A stretch of 64,000 bases of DNA from Flaviflexus massiliensis (GCF_001375495.1 NZ_LN831058.1:124001-188000); one strand, 5' to 3'. Shown: positions 52,827-61,455, numbered from the stretch's first letter. The notes: a model not told the origin generated them from the letters alone. Made by a program: numbers and translations.

Positions 52827-52958
52827 ATAAGCATACTGCCACGTAGAGTTACTCGCCGATGAGCGGGCCCCTACACCCAGTTTCCCGCGCCATTCTCCCG
52901 TAAACACGTCGTTGCGAAAAACTGAAGGCGGCATGCACGTACGTTCACAGCTTATGCG
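52827..52958. other. Non-coding part of the SorC-glpK intergenic region
   Basis: No credible gene. On the minus strand, TATGCT (52830-52835) and CAGTAT (52834-52839) are possible -10 boxes for the SorC transcript. The rest includes an ACGTACGT palindrome near 52937-52944 that may be a protein-binding site. Long frames crossing it lack coding character. Confidence 0.4.
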
Positions 52959-52968
52959 ATGCAGTTCA

Positions 52969-52995
52969 TTGCTGGCACACTTTTTCCAGTATGAT
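52969..52995 (+). promoter_or_regulatory. Candidate glpK promoter
   Basis: TATGAT (52990-52995) is an excellent -10 box. TTGCTG (52969-52974) is a possible -35, although the 15-base spacer is short and activation may be needed. The predicted leader is about 155 bases long. Confidence 0.45.
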
Positions 52996-53017
52996 GTGAT
53001 CACACCCACCCTGGGTG
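52995..53017. promoter_or_regulatory. Two adjacent palindromes just downstream of the glpK -10 box
   Basis: TGTGATCACA (52995-53004) and CACCC-T-GGGTG (53007-53017) are perfect dyads starting at the last base of the -10 box, a position suited to repression of glpK, for example by the divergent SorC protein. The first lacks the 6-base spacer of a normal CRP/GlxR site. Confidence 0.4.
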
Positions 53018-53158
53018 CTGGCCACAACGTAGCGCTCCAGATCCAACTGGCGCCAACGATCACCACTTACTACCTTTGAAAACTGTGCCGGCGCAAACGC
53101 TTCGGCACGAAGGCAGACAGCGCGTCGGCCTCACCACCACGAAAGGAACTCGTCAAAG

Positions 53159-54685
53159 ATGACCGAGAAGAAGTACGTATTGGCAATTGACCAGGGAACC
53201 ACCTCATCCCGCGCGATTATCTTCAACCACTCCGGTGAGATCGTCTCCGTTGGACAGATGGAACACGAGCAGATTTTCCCGAGGCCGGGCTGGGTTGAGC
53301 ACGACCCGATCGAGATCCGTGACAACGTTCGCGAGGTAATTGGTATGGCCCTGAGTAAGGCCGACATCAACCGCCACGAGATCGCCTCCGTCGGTATCAC
53401 CAACCAGCGCGAGACGGCAGTTGTCTGGGACAAGAACACGGGTCAGCCGGTCTACAACGCCATCGTTTGGCAGGACACCCGTACCGACAAGATCGCACGC
53501 GAGCTCGGCGGCGACGTAGGCGCAGATAGGTACAAGGAGCGCGTCGGTCTGCCGCTCGCCACCTACTTCTCGGGCCCGAAGATCAAGTGGATCCTCGACA
53601 ACGTTGAGGGAGCACGCGAGAAGGCTGAAGCGGGCGACCTCCTGTTCGGCAACACCGACGCATGGGTTCTCTGGAACCTGACCGGTGGTGTCAACGGCGG
53701 CGTCCACGCAACCGACGTCACCAACGCTTCGCGCACCATGCTCATGGATGTTCGCAAGCTCGAGTGGGACTCCGAGATCTGCGCCGACATGGGCATTCCC
53801 ATGTCGATGCTCCCCGAGATTAGGTCCTCCTCCGAGGTTTACGGCCATGGCGCCAAGAACACCCTCATCATCGACACCCCGATCGCCGGTATCCTCGGTG
53901 ACCAGCAAGCAGCCACCTTCGGCCAGGCTTGCTTCGAGAAGGGCATGGCGAAGAACACCTACGGCACCGGTAACTTCATGCTCATTAACACCGGTCAGGA
54001 AGCCGTTACCTCCAAGAATGGCCTGCTGACCACCGTCTGCTACAAGATCGGTGACGCTCCGGCCGTGTACGCACTCGAGGGCTCCATCGCTGTCACGGGC
54101 TCGCTCGTCCAGTGGCTGCGCGACAACCTCAACATGATCGATTCCGCTCCGGAAATCGAGACCCTTGCTGAGACCGTTGAGGACAACGGCGGCGTTTACG
54201 TCGTCCCCGCCTTCTCGGGCCTCTTCGCTCCGTACTGGAAGGACGATGCTCGCGGCGCGATTGTGGGCCTCACCCGCTTCAACAACAAGGGCCACATTGC
54301 CCGTGCAGTCCTCGAGGCAACCGCCTTCCAGACTGCCGAGGTTCTCGAGGCTATGAACGCCGACTCGGGTGCTGAGCTCACCGAGCTCCGCGTTGACGGC
54401 GGCATGATCGCCAACAACGCTCTCATGCAGTTCCAGGCCGACATCCTCGGCGTGGACGTTGTTGCTCCCAAGGTTGCGGAGACCACCGCTCTCGGTGCCG
54501 CCTACGCGGCCGGCATCGCTGTCGACTTCTGGCAGGGCGAGCAGGACGTCATCAACAACTGGCAGGAAGGCTCCCGCTGGACGCCCGAAATGGACGAGAA
54601 CGAGCGTGCACGTCAGATGCGTCTCTGGAAGAAGGCCGTTACCCGCACCTTCGACTGGGTTGATGAGGATGTCGCCAACGCCTGA
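53159..54685 (+). CDS. glpK: Glycerol kinase
   Basis: FGGY-family kinase that phosphorylates glycerol to glycerol-3-phosphate. The N-terminal ATP-site motif [35 protein letters not shown], the FGGY signature region [12 protein letters not shown] and the second signature [19 protein letters not shown] are visible. 508 residues, normal length. Codon use is highly biased to C-ending codons, suggesting strong expression. No glpF or glpD lies next to it. A strong terminator follows, so it is a single-gene unit. Confidence 0.96.
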   Translation: MTEKKYVLAIDQGTTSSRAIIFNHSGEIVSVGQMEHEQIFPRPGWVEHDPIEIRDNVREVIGMALSKADINRHEIASVGITNQRETAVVWDKNTGQPVYNAIVWQDTRTDKIARELGGDVGADRYKERVGLPLATYFSGPKIKWILDNVEGAREKAEAGDLLFGNTDAWVLWNLTGGVNGGVHATDVTNASRTMLMDVRKLEWDSEICADMGIPMSMLPEIRSSSEVYGHGAKNTLIIDTPIAGILGDQQAATFGQACFEKGMAKNTYGTGNFMLINTGQEAVTSKNGLLTTVCYKIGDAPAVYALEGSIAVTGSLVQWLRDNLNMIDSAPEIETLAETVEDNGGVYVVPAFSGLFAPYWKDDARGAIVGLTRFNNKGHIARAVLEATAFQTAEVLEAMNADSGAELTELRVDGGMIANNALMQFQADILGVDVVAPKVAETTALGAAYAAGIAVDFWQGEQDVINNWQEGSRWTPEMDENERARQMRLWKKAVTRTFDWVDEDVANA

Positions 54686-54721
54686 TCACCTGAACAAACC
54701 ATTCGTTAAGTAAATAGTCGA

Positions 54722-54759
54722 CGGTAGGCCCGAACAGCTCAAACTGTTCGGGCCTACCG
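54722..54759 (+). terminator. Terminator after glpK
   Basis: A perfect 16-base-pair stem (54722-54737 with 54744-54759) and a 6-base loop, 36 bases after the glpK stop. Confidence 0.85.
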
Positions 54760-54923
54760 CTATCTATGTCCGCAAATATTCCCGTTGAGAACATCCAGAT
54801 TGATACCAACCTCAAGGAGTCGTCTTTTCCACAAAGCGCTCGGCTTCCCAGGGTTTCGCCGACAGCTTTCAAGCCTTGGGTTTAGCCCGCAGTCGTTGCG
54901 CTAACCACTGCGGCATAGTTCTG
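54760..54923. other. Gap between glpK terminator and the MerR-TipAS gene
   Basis: No gene seen. CCGCAGT (54887-54893) and ACTGCGG (54907-54913) could form a 7-base-pair hairpin after the convergent MerR gene, without a U-tract. Confidence 0.4.
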
Positions 54924-55718
54924 CTACACCCATTCGGCCGTGTCGGGATCCACTCCATTTGCACGGGCGTTAGCTTCGACGATGTCTCGCACCCACCGGG
55001 CAAGGCCCGGGGCGCGATCATCGTAGTGGGATTGGAAGCGCGGGTCTTCCGTGTACAGGCGCGCCATGAGAACCTGCTTACTGATCGACGTGTCCACGTA
55101 GGTCTGTAACCATTCCCGATGCAGTTCCGCAAGTTCGTTGGCTCGGTCCGTACCGGGCTCAATTCCTGACTGGAACGCTTCCGTAAGGGCTTCTTCAAGC
55201 ACGGCGACATCACGGTTCGCCATCATCCAGTCGTGCCTGGTCATGGCGTCCACTTTGCGCTTCGATTGTTTCCAGTCCTCGGTATGACCCCAGCGTTCTT
55301 CGGCCTCGTCTTCCCAGGCCGGATCCCAACCGGTGCCAAGAATCTCGGCTCGCTGTGCGGAGGTAAGTTTTCTTCCCATTCCGTTTTCCCTCAACAGTTG
55401 ATCAACAGCAGAGATCCTCTGCTGTAGGTGAGAAATCCTGGCAACGAGAAGCTTTCTTTGCTGTTTCAGATGTTCGCGCTCACCGAGCGCAGAGTCACCC
55501 AGAACCTCAGCGATGATCGATAGTGGCATTCCCGTCTCGCGGTACACGAGGACCATTTCGAGCCGGTGGACATCCGATTCGGAATAGAGCCGATGGTCGG
55601 CACTTGACCGTGCGCTCGGCACCGCAAGACCAATCTCGTCCCAGTGATGCAAGGTCCGCACGCTCACTCCAACGAGCTCCGCAACCTGCCCCACCGTCAT
55701 ACCCGGTTCATCTTTCAC
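54924..55718 (-). CDS. MerR-family regulator with TipAS ligand-binding domain
   Basis: 264 residues from the GTG at 55716-55718. A MerR winged helix-turn-helix (MTVGQVAELVGVSVRTLHHWDEIGL, about 7-75), a dimerising coiled coil (about 80-115) and a TipAS-type alpha-helical domain (about 145-255). TipA-like proteins bind peptide antibiotics or other hydrophobic ligands and activate their own promoters. The ATG 6 bases upstream directly abuts the -10 box and so would not be in the transcript; the GTG is exactly 6 bases from it. No resistance or efflux gene is adjacent. Confidence 0.88.
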   Translation of the reverse strand: MKDEPGMTVGQVAELVGVSVRTLHHWDEIGLAVPSARSSADHRLYSESDVHRLEMVLVYRETGMPLSIIAEVLGDSALGEREHLKQQRKLLVARISHLQQRISAVDQLLRENGMGRKLTSAQRAEILGTGWDPAWEDEAEERWGHTEDWKQSKRKVDAMTRHDWMMANRDVAVLEEALTEAFQSGIEPGTDRANELAELHREWLQTYVDTSISKQVLMARLYTEDPRFQSHYDDRAPGLARWVRDIVEANARANGVDPDTAEWV

Positions 55719-55724
55719 GCTCAT

Positions 55725-55755
55725 AGCATCCAGCCTGACGTTGCGTCAGGGTCAA
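55725..55755 (-). promoter_or_regulatory. MerR-type promoter with operator in a 19-base spacer
   Basis: Minus-strand -35 TTGACC (55750-55755), a 19-base spacer and -10 GATGCT (55725-55730). The perfect dyad CCTGACG-TTG-CGTCAGG (55734-55750) fills most of the spacer. Over-long spacers with a central dyad are the hallmark of MerR-activated promoters, so the gene is very probably autoregulated. Confidence 0.7.
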
Positions 55756-55877
55756 GGCAAGCGGGATGGCGGTTTTGCTGCCCAATAGTCAGGTCATGTG
55801 ACCGGGCGCCCGCAAGTCGACCTTACCTGCCCTGTAGTGAGAAGATGGTTGAGCAGACATGACTTGAAGGAGCCGCA

Positions 55878-56675
55878 GTGAACCGTAGCCGGGACGCTTA
55901 CATTTTCGATCTCGATGGAACCCTTACCCCAATCGGTACTGACGCCCAACAGGATGTTCTCGATGCGTTGGCAGCTCTGTCAGCCACAGGAGCTACGATC
56001 ATTGTCGCAACGGGCAGAACCCTCAATGCTGGAGTGGCGGTTCTCGAGGGCGCAAATATCCCCGGTTATGTCGTGGCGGGTGGCGGCGGCGTGATTGCGC
56101 AGCAGCCCGGCACCGAAATCCTGCGTCGCTCGGTCATGGACGATTCCCTGATTTCCGAGCTTGTCGCTATCGGCCGCGAAGCAGGTGCGGACATTGCACT
56201 GTTCCGCACCCACGACCTGGTCATGGAACGGGACGGGATAGCGGCAGAACACACGAGGAACGGCAACTCGCAGGTACCGATCAGCTTTGAACCCATCGAC
56301 GATGCTGACTGGAGCGATGTCATCAAGGTCATGTACTGGGGACTGCCAGACCTTCTCGAGAAGCAGGTTCCTCTCATGAGAGCAAAGCAACCGAACATCG
56401 TTCAGTCCATGGGTACGGTGGCGGAGATGTCGGCACCGGGTTCCGGCAAGGAGGGCGCACTTACCTGGCTGGCGGACCACCGTGGCATTGATCTGAACAA
56501 CTGTCTTGGTATCGGCGATTCTGGTAACGACCTGGACTGGTTACCTCGCATGGCGCACTCTGTTGCACCCGACAACTCCTCACCCGAGGTCAAGACCGTT
56601 GTCGACGAGGTTATCGGTAGCCAGGAATCGGGTGCAGTCGTCCGCTACATCGAGGAACTCGCAAAGAGCCGTTAG
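55878..56675 (+). CDS. HAD-superfamily hydrolase, Cof-type (IIB)
   Basis: 265 residues. Motif I FDLDGTLTPIG (Asp nucleophile at residue 10), motif II VATGRTLNAG, a type IIB cap domain in the middle, motif III lysine in GSGKEGAL and motif IV IGDSGNDLDWL. Substrates are typically sugar phosphates or small phosphorylated metabolites. GTG start with AGGAG 8-12 bases upstream. The position next to glycerol and pentitol genes suggests a sugar-phosphate phosphatase, but the substrate is unknown. Confidence 0.88.
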   Translation: MNRSRDAYIFDLDGTLTPIGTDAQQDVLDALAALSATGATIIVATGRTLNAGVAVLEGANIPGYVVAGGGGVIAQQPGTEILRRSVMDDSLISELVAIGREAGADIALFRTHDLVMERDGIAAEHTRNGNSQVPISFEPIDDADWSDVIKVMYWGLPDLLEKQVPLMRAKQPNIVQSMGTVAEMSAPGSGKEGALTWLADHRGIDLNNCLGIGDSGNDLDWLPRMAHSVAPDNSSPEVKTVVDEVIGSQESGAVVRYIEELAKSR

Positions 56676-56696
56676 GTAAGCTCAATCCACACTACC

Positions 56697-56737
56697 GATC
56701 GGGGCAAGCCTGACATAACACCAAGCCCGCCCCGATC
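56697..56737. terminator. Bidirectional stem-loop between the HAD gene and araB
   Basis: GATCGGGGC (56697-56705) pairs perfectly with GCCCCGATC (56729-56737), 23-base loop, between convergent genes. Confidence 0.6.
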
Positions 56738-56802
56738 AGTAATCAGCTCTGATTTAACCGCTTCATAGGTGGTTGTTATTCCATTACGTAGTCGCCGTTG
56801 TG

Positions 56803-58473
56803 CTAGTTGTTCTTGCGTTCATGGATGGAGCGCTGGATTTCCTTCAGGCGGTACATGACGTCGTTGGCTCCGCGGCCGAAGTAGTCGTGAAGGGTCAGGT
56901 ACTCCTCGTAGAGCAGGTCGTACTTCTTGGCATTCTCCTCGTTGGGAACGTAGGCATGGTCGATCTTCGACCCCATGGCCCTGGCAGCGTCGTACACGTT
57001 GGGGTACGCACCAGCAGCAACCGCGCCGTAGATTGCGGCACCGAGGGAGCCGGCAAGCTTGGATCCGGAGATGGAGAGGGGAATGCGGGTGATGTCAGCG
57101 TAAATCTGCATGAGGAACTTGTTCTTGAGCAGGCCGCCCGCGGCCACAATCTCGTTGATTTCAACGCCGTGCTCGAGGAAGTTCTCGATGATGACGCGCA
57201 GCCCAAAGCCCGTGGCTTCAAGGTAGGCGCGGTAGATCTCTTCGGGACGGGTATTGAGGGTCATGCCGATCAGCGTGCCCGACAGTGATCCGTTGTTGAG
57301 GATGGAGCGGTTGCCATTGTGCCAGTCGAGAGCAATGAGGCCGTGCTCGCCAATTTCCTGTTCCGATCCCTTCTCTGTCAGCAGTTCGTGGACGGTGATG
57401 CCGCGGCGGTTTGCTTCGTTCTGGTATTCGCCGGGCACAATGTTGTCGACAATCCAGGCAAAAATGTCACCGACACCGGTCTGACCACCCTCGTAGCCCC
57501 ACAGGCCCGCGGAGATGCCGCCGTTGGTGATACCGAAAACACCGGGGATGTCACGTGCAGTCTTACCGTTGACGATGTACACGTTCGAGGTACCCATGAT
57601 CGCGGTCATCTGACCCGGCTCGACAGCCTGCGCGGCGGGTGCGGTCACGTGAGCATCGATCTGGCCAACGGCGACAGCAATGCCGGCGGGCAGTCCGAGT
57701 GCGTCCGCCATCTCCTCCGTCAGACCGCCCGCCCGTTCGCCGAGCTGAAGCACAGGGGCGTCGAACTTGTCTGCGATAAAGGTGCGGAACTGGGGGTTGA
57801 GTTCAGCGAAGTACTCTTCGGAGGGGAACTGGTCGTTTTGACGCAGCGCCTTGTATCCGGCCGGGGCTGCGGAGTGGATGAGCTTGCCGCACAGCTGCCA
57901 CACAATCCAGTCCACTGCCTCAACGTAGTAGTCCATGGATTCGTAAACTTCGGGAGCCTTCTCGAGTGTTTCGAGGGCCTTGGGAATGACGATCTCGGAG
58001 GAGATACGGCCACCGTAGCGGCCGAGCCACATTTCGCCACGCGCCTCGGCAATGGCGATGGCGCGCTCCGCCTGCTCGGTGCCGCCGTGGTGCTTCCACA
58101 TTTTCACGTAGGCGTGTGGGTTGTTCTTGAACTCTTCACGCTCGCACAGGGGCACGCCGTTTTCGTCGGTGGGGAGGGTGGATGCGGAGGTGAAGTCGGT
58201 ACCGACACCGATGATGTTGCTGGCATCAACGTTGGCATCCCGAACAGCCTCGGGCACGACGGTCGTGAGGACCTCGATGTAGTCGGCGGGAACCTGAAGA
58301 GCAAAGTCCGGGGGTAGCTGCTGGTTGTCGCCCGCGGTCAGGGTCCTGTCCATAACTCCGTGCGGGTATTCCATGATTGCGCTGCCGAGTTCGCGGCCGT
58401 CCGAGACCCGAACGACGGTGGCGCGGCCTGAGAGCGTTCCGAAGTCAATACCGATGACGTATTTTTCACTCAT
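56803..58473 (-). CDS. araB: Ribulokinase
   Basis: FGGY-family kinase, 556 residues, the length and pattern of AraB. GIDFGTLSGRATVV at the N-terminus, GVGTDFTSASTLPTDENG, the substrate region KMWKHHGG, DWHNGNRS and AAGGLLKNKFLMQIYADI are typical. It phosphorylates ribulose (L- or D-), producing ribulose-5-phosphate for pentose metabolism. There is no araA or araD beside it; instead a dehydrogenase, deoC and a SorC regulator precede it on the same strand, pointing to pentitol rather than arabinose use. AGAGG stands 6 bases before the ATG. Confidence 0.9.
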   Translation of the reverse strand: MSEKYVIGIDFGTLSGRATVVRVSDGRELGSAIMEYPHGVMDRTLTAGDNQQLPPDFALQVPADYIEVLTTVVPEAVRDANVDASNIIGVGTDFTSASTLPTDENGVPLCEREEFKNNPHAYVKMWKHHGGTEQAERAIAIAEARGEMWLGRYGGRISSEIVIPKALETLEKAPEVYESMDYYVEAVDWIVWQLCGKLIHSAAPAGYKALRQNDQFPSEEYFAELNPQFRTFIADKFDAPVLQLGERAGGLTEEMADALGLPAGIAVAVGQIDAHVTAPAAQAVEPGQMTAIMGTSNVYIVNGKTARDIPGVFGITNGGISAGLWGYEGGQTGVGDIFAWIVDNIVPGEYQNEANRRGITVHELLTEKGSEQEIGEHGLIALDWHNGNRSILNNGSLSGTLIGMTLNTRPEEIYRAYLEATGFGLRVIIENFLEHGVEINEIVAAGGLLKNKFLMQIYADITRIPLSISGSKLAGSLGAAIYGAVAAGAYPNVYDAARAMGSKIDHAYVPNEENAKKYDLLYEEYLTLHDYFGRGANDVMYRLKEIQRSIHERKNN

Positions 58474-58481
58474 GAGATCCT

Positions 58482-58620
58482 CTTTGATCAGTGGTTGTTG
58501 GTGGGTTGAGTTTCTGCTCGGTGAGCAGTGTGGGTTGGGCCGAGCCGGAGTGGCCTTCAGAACTCGGTTGGTGAATTGATTGGGTTGGTGGGATGGTTGG
58601 CTGGGGTTATTGGAGGTAGG
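58482..58620. other. Strand-biased G/T-rich spacer between deoC and araB
   Basis: The plus strand is a run of GGTTGG, TGGGTTGG and similar blocks. The minus-strand RNA, the transcribed one, is therefore rich in C with very little G, resembling a Rho-utilisation region, and the plus strand could form two-tier G-quadruplexes. No ORF with coding character. Confidence 0.4.
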
Positions 58621-58621
58621 A

Positions 58622-58649
58622 CAAGGTGGGGGCTTTCGCCCCCACCTTG
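58622..58649 (-). terminator. Stem-loop after deoC
   Basis: A perfect 12-base-pair GC-rich stem (58622-58633 with 58638-58649) and a TTTC/GAAA tetraloop, 11 bases beyond the deoC stop. With the following C-rich RNA it could cause partial termination before araB. Confidence 0.7.
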
Positions 58650-58660
58650 AGCGTTCTTTC

Positions 58661-59305
58661 TTACAGGGTGTCGAGAACCTGCTTGGTTCCGGACAGGCCG
58701 AGGCGGCTTGCGCCGGCTTCGATCAGTTCGGTTGCGAACTTGCCGTCGCGGATACCACCGGATGCCTTGACACCGATGTCCGGGCCAACGGTTTCGCGCA
58801 TGAGCTTGACCGCGGCGACAGATGCTCCACCGGCCTTGTGGTAGCCGGTTGAGGTCTTGACGTAGTCGGCCTTCGCGGCGACGGAGGCCTTGCAGGCGGC
58901 AACGATTTCGTCATCGGTCAGGGCTGCCGACTCAATGATGACCTTGAGGAGAACGTTCGGGGCTGCGTCACGGACGGCCTGGATCTCGTTCTGGATGTAG
59001 GTGAAGTCGCCTTCCTTGGCCTTGCCAACGTTGATGACCATGTCGATCTCGTCAACGCCAGCATCGGCCAGTTCCTTGGCTTCCGCCGCCTTGACCGAGG
59101 CGGAGTGCGCACCGGAGGGGAAGCCGCATACTGCGGCGACCTTGACGGAGGTGGTGCGGGGCAGTGGGATCTGGGTGGGTGACACGCAGACCGAGAAGGT
59201 CTGGAGTGCTTCAGCATCGTCCAGCAGCTTGAGGACATCGTCCGCAGTGGCTTCGGGTGCGAGCAGGGTGTGGTCGACCATAGCGACTACGTCTTGAGGA
59301 TTCAT
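58661..59305 (-). CDS. deoC: Deoxyribose-phosphate aldolase
   Basis: Class I aldolase that cleaves 2-deoxyribose-5-phosphate to glyceraldehyde-3-phosphate and acetaldehyde. The TIM-barrel motifs include VCGFPSGAH, EIDMVINVG, LLKVIIES, the Schiff-base lysine segment YVKTSTGYHKAGG and VKASGGIRD. 214 residues with the ATG at 59303-59305 and GGAG 8 bases upstream; the longer frame is not family-like. Within a pentitol operon it may act on a related sugar phosphate, as DeoC-like proteins sometimes do. Confidence 0.92.
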   Translation of the reverse strand: MNPQDVVAMVDHTLLAPEATADDVLKLLDDAEALQTFSVCVSPTQIPLPRTTSVKVAAVCGFPSGAHSASVKAAEAKELADAGVDEIDMVINVGKAKEGDFTYIQNEIQAVRDAAPNVLLKVIIESAALTDDEIVAACKASVAAKADYVKTSTGYHKAGGASVAAVKLMRETVGPDIGVKASGGIRDGKFATELIEAGASRLGLSGTKQVLDTL

Positions 59306-59372
59306 TATTTCTCCAAAGTGGTGGCGGGTGCCCCACGGACTGGGGGCAGACCGTTTGGTCATGGGTTCTAAA

Positions 59373-60332
59373 TTACAGTGCGTTGCCTGACAGGACTCGT
59401 TCAGCAACATTTGATTCGGTGACGAGGACGGAACACAGCCCCGCATACAGCGTCGCTCTCGTGATTCCGCTCTTCTCCTCCCCCACCGCGACGGCGATGG
59501 ACTTGGGGATATTGGCGAGCCGATCAAGGTCGAGACCGATCGTACGCTGGTCCAGGTCGAAGTTCACGACCCTGCCGTGCCGATCGATGTAGTGGCCGAG
59601 AATGTCGCCGATCGCTCCGGCTTCCTGGAGTTCCACCACTTCATCGGCCGTGACGCAGTTCGTGCGCCGAAGAACCGACTGGGGTGACAGAACACCGATC
59701 GAGTAGAGCGCAACATCGGCTTGCGAGGCGACCTGCAGAGTGCGGGCAATGTTGCGATCCTCAAGCAACCGCTGCGCGAGATCACGATCTTGCACGATGG
59801 CGGAGGCGGGCAGCAGGGCAGTGCGGGGTGCGCGGGACTTGCCCGCGATCGTCCGAATAATACTCCCCGCATCCACCGTGTCCGTCAGCGAGTTGGCGCC
59901 GCCGTTGAGCTGGACGATCATGGGATCCCGGAAGACCCCGTCGGGAAGCTGATCGGCGATAGCCGCAACTGTGTGGCCCCAGGAAACACCAACGATCTCC
60001 GGTTCGGGCCGCAGCTCGACCAGGAAGTCGGCCGCCGCCCGTGCCGCGAGTGCCATCGTGGCGGGCTTGGATGCCTGGCTTTCCACGACCACGGCTTCCT
60101 TGCAGTCAAACTGTTCGGTCAGTTTCTTTTCGAGGTCGCGCCTGCGGGACTGGGGGTGATGGATCTTGATCTCCACCAGTCCCGAGGAGCGTGCCTCTTC
60201 GAGCAGGCGACCCACCTTCCAGCGGGAAAGGCGCAGCTTGTCGGCAACTTCGGACTGCAGGAGCCCGTCGTTGTAGTACAGCTCCGCCGCACGCACCATG
60301 GCGTGCTCGTGTTCGGTGGATCCGCTGCGCAT
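59373..60332 (-). CDS. SorC-family regulator of the pentitol-type operon
   Basis: 319 residues. Helix-turn-helix at residues 19-50 (LLQSEVADKLRLSRWKVGRLLEEARSSGLV, read in two pieces) and a SorC effector domain with VGVSWGHTVAAI and IVQLNGGANS. It lies between the dehydrogenase, with which it shares one base (stop/start overlap), and deoC, so it probably controls its own operon in response to a pentose or pentitol phosphate. Inverted and direct half-sites upstream of the operon (61456-61516) are candidate binding sites. Confidence 0.88.
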   Translation of the reverse strand: MRSGSTEHEHAMVRAAELYYNDGLLQSEVADKLRLSRWKVGRLLEEARSSGLVEIKIHHPQSRRRDLEKKLTEQFDCKEAVVVESQASKPATMALAARAAADFLVELRPEPEIVGVSWGHTVAAIADQLPDGVFRDPMIVQLNGGANSLTDTVDAGSIIRTIAGKSRAPRTALLPASAIVQDRDLAQRLLEDRNIARTLQVASQADVALYSIGVLSPQSVLRRTNCVTADEVVELQEAGAIGDILGHYIDRHGRVVNFDLDQRTIGLDLDRLANIPKSIAVAVGEEKSGITRATLYAGLCSVLVTESNVAERVLSGNAL

Positions 60333-61390
60333 TAGTTGGTGGGCAGGTCCGAGCCGTTCGGCAAGAAGAGGACCTTGGACGAGTGTATGGTGCGATCGGA
60401 CATGGCCTTGATCGTGGAAGCGACCTTCTCGAGCGGTTCTTCATGGGTGATCATGAATTCCCACTTGAGGTTGCCATTCGCCATGTGCTCCAGGGTCGTC
60501 GTCCATTCCGCGCCCGGGAAGGGGGCACCGAACGAGTTCCAGGAACCGCAAATGTTGATTTCGAGACGCATGAGACGAGCCCAGTTTGCGGTCGAGATTT
60601 CCACGGGAGCATTGGGGATGCCAATGAGGGTAACCTCACCGTGGCGTGCCGCGATACCAACGGACTGGTCCGCAACCGCGGGAACGCCCGTCGTTTCCAC
60701 GACAACATCAAAGCCGTCGCCAACGATTTCGGCGAGCTGCTCGGGGCTGGAGACCGCGGTGGTGGCACCGGCCTGGCGGGCAAGCTCAGCCTTTTCCTCG
60801 GACACATCGACGGCAACGATGTCGGTCGCACCCATGATGCGGGCCCACTGGACGGCGAACAGACCGATCGGTCCGCCACCACCCATGACCGCCACGCGGG
60901 AGCCAGCGGTCAGCTTGGTGCGCCAGATGGCGTGGAGGGCAATTGCTGCGGGGTCGACCATGGCGGCCGCACGAGCATCGAGTCCTGCGGGGACCTTGAG
61001 AAGAAGGTTCGCGGGGCCAGCAACGTACTCGGCGTAGGCACCGTTGCGACGGGAGCCGTAGTAGTCGTAGTTCTCGCACAGGGAGAACTGACCCTGAACG
61101 CACGGCGGGCATTCGAAGCAGGGAAGCATTGGGGGAACGGTGACGAGGTCACCAACCTCGAAGCCTTCCACACCTTCGCCGAGCTCGTGAATGTAGGCCG
61201 AGAACTCGTGACCACAAACGAGCGGAAGCTTGTGCGGGCCCTTCTTGTACATGCGGTCCAGGTCCGAACCACAAACACCGCACGCGGCGACCTTCATGAC
61301 CACTTCACCGGGACCAGCAACGGGCTTCTCGATTTCTTCGAGACGAATATCGCCCACCGCATGCATCACAACGGCCTTCATCTTTGACAT
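60332..61390 (-). CDS. Zinc-dependent polyol/alcohol dehydrogenase
   Basis: Medium-chain dehydrogenase, 352 residues. Catalytic zinc ligands in CGVCGSD and GHEF, structural-zinc cysteines in CFECPPCVQGQFSLC, and nucleotide motif GGGGPIGL. The overall pattern resembles galactitol-1-phosphate 5-dehydrogenase and sorbitol/arabitol dehydrogenases. With ribulokinase downstream, oxidation of ribitol or arabitol to a ketopentose is a reasonable inference; the true substrate is not determined. It is the first gene of the operon, with GGAGGAGG 4-11 bases before the ATG. Confidence 0.85.
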   Translation of the reverse strand: MSKMKAVVMHAVGDIRLEEIEKPVAGPGEVVMKVAACGVCGSDLDRMYKKGPHKLPLVCGHEFSAYIHELGEGVEGFEVGDLVTVPPMLPCFECPPCVQGQFSLCENYDYYGSRRNGAYAEYVAGPANLLLKVPAGLDARAAAMVDPAAIALHAIWRTKLTAGSRVAVMGGGGPIGLFAVQWARIMGATDIVAVDVSEEKAELARQAGATTAVSSPEQLAEIVGDGFDVVVETTGVPAVADQSVGIAARHGEVTLIGIPNAPVEISTANWARLMRLEINICGSWNSFGAPFPGAEWTTTLEHMANGNLKWEFMITHEEPLEKVASTIKAMSDRTIHSSKVLFLPNGSDLPTN

Positions 61391-61402
61391 GTTTCCTCCT
61401 CC

Positions 61403-61424
61403 GGCCGGTCAGCGTTAACCGGCC
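61403..61424 (-). promoter_or_regulatory. Hairpin in the 5' leader of the dehydrogenase operon
   Basis: GGCCGGT and ACCGGCC pair perfectly around an 8-base loop immediately upstream of the GGAGGAGG ribosome-binding site. It may affect initiation or mRNA stability. Confidence 0.4.
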
Positions 61425-61455
61425 ATGTACTCAAACCAAAATATGCGCACCCAAC

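Noticed and set aside
52995-53004. TGTGATCACA as a canonical CRP/GlxR site
   Set aside because: The two half-sites are fused without the usual 6-base spacer, so a standard CRP-family dimer would not fit. It is kept only as a generic palindrome.
58474-58660. Small gene in the deoC-araB gap
   Set aside because: Frames through the GGTTGG-type repeats are low-complexity Trp/Gly/Val strings without a ribosome-binding site.
60332-61390. Firm call as galactitol-1-phosphate dehydrogenase
   Set aside because: The similarity is to a broad polyol dehydrogenase group, and there is no galactitol phosphotransferase system or tagatose pathway gene in the window.
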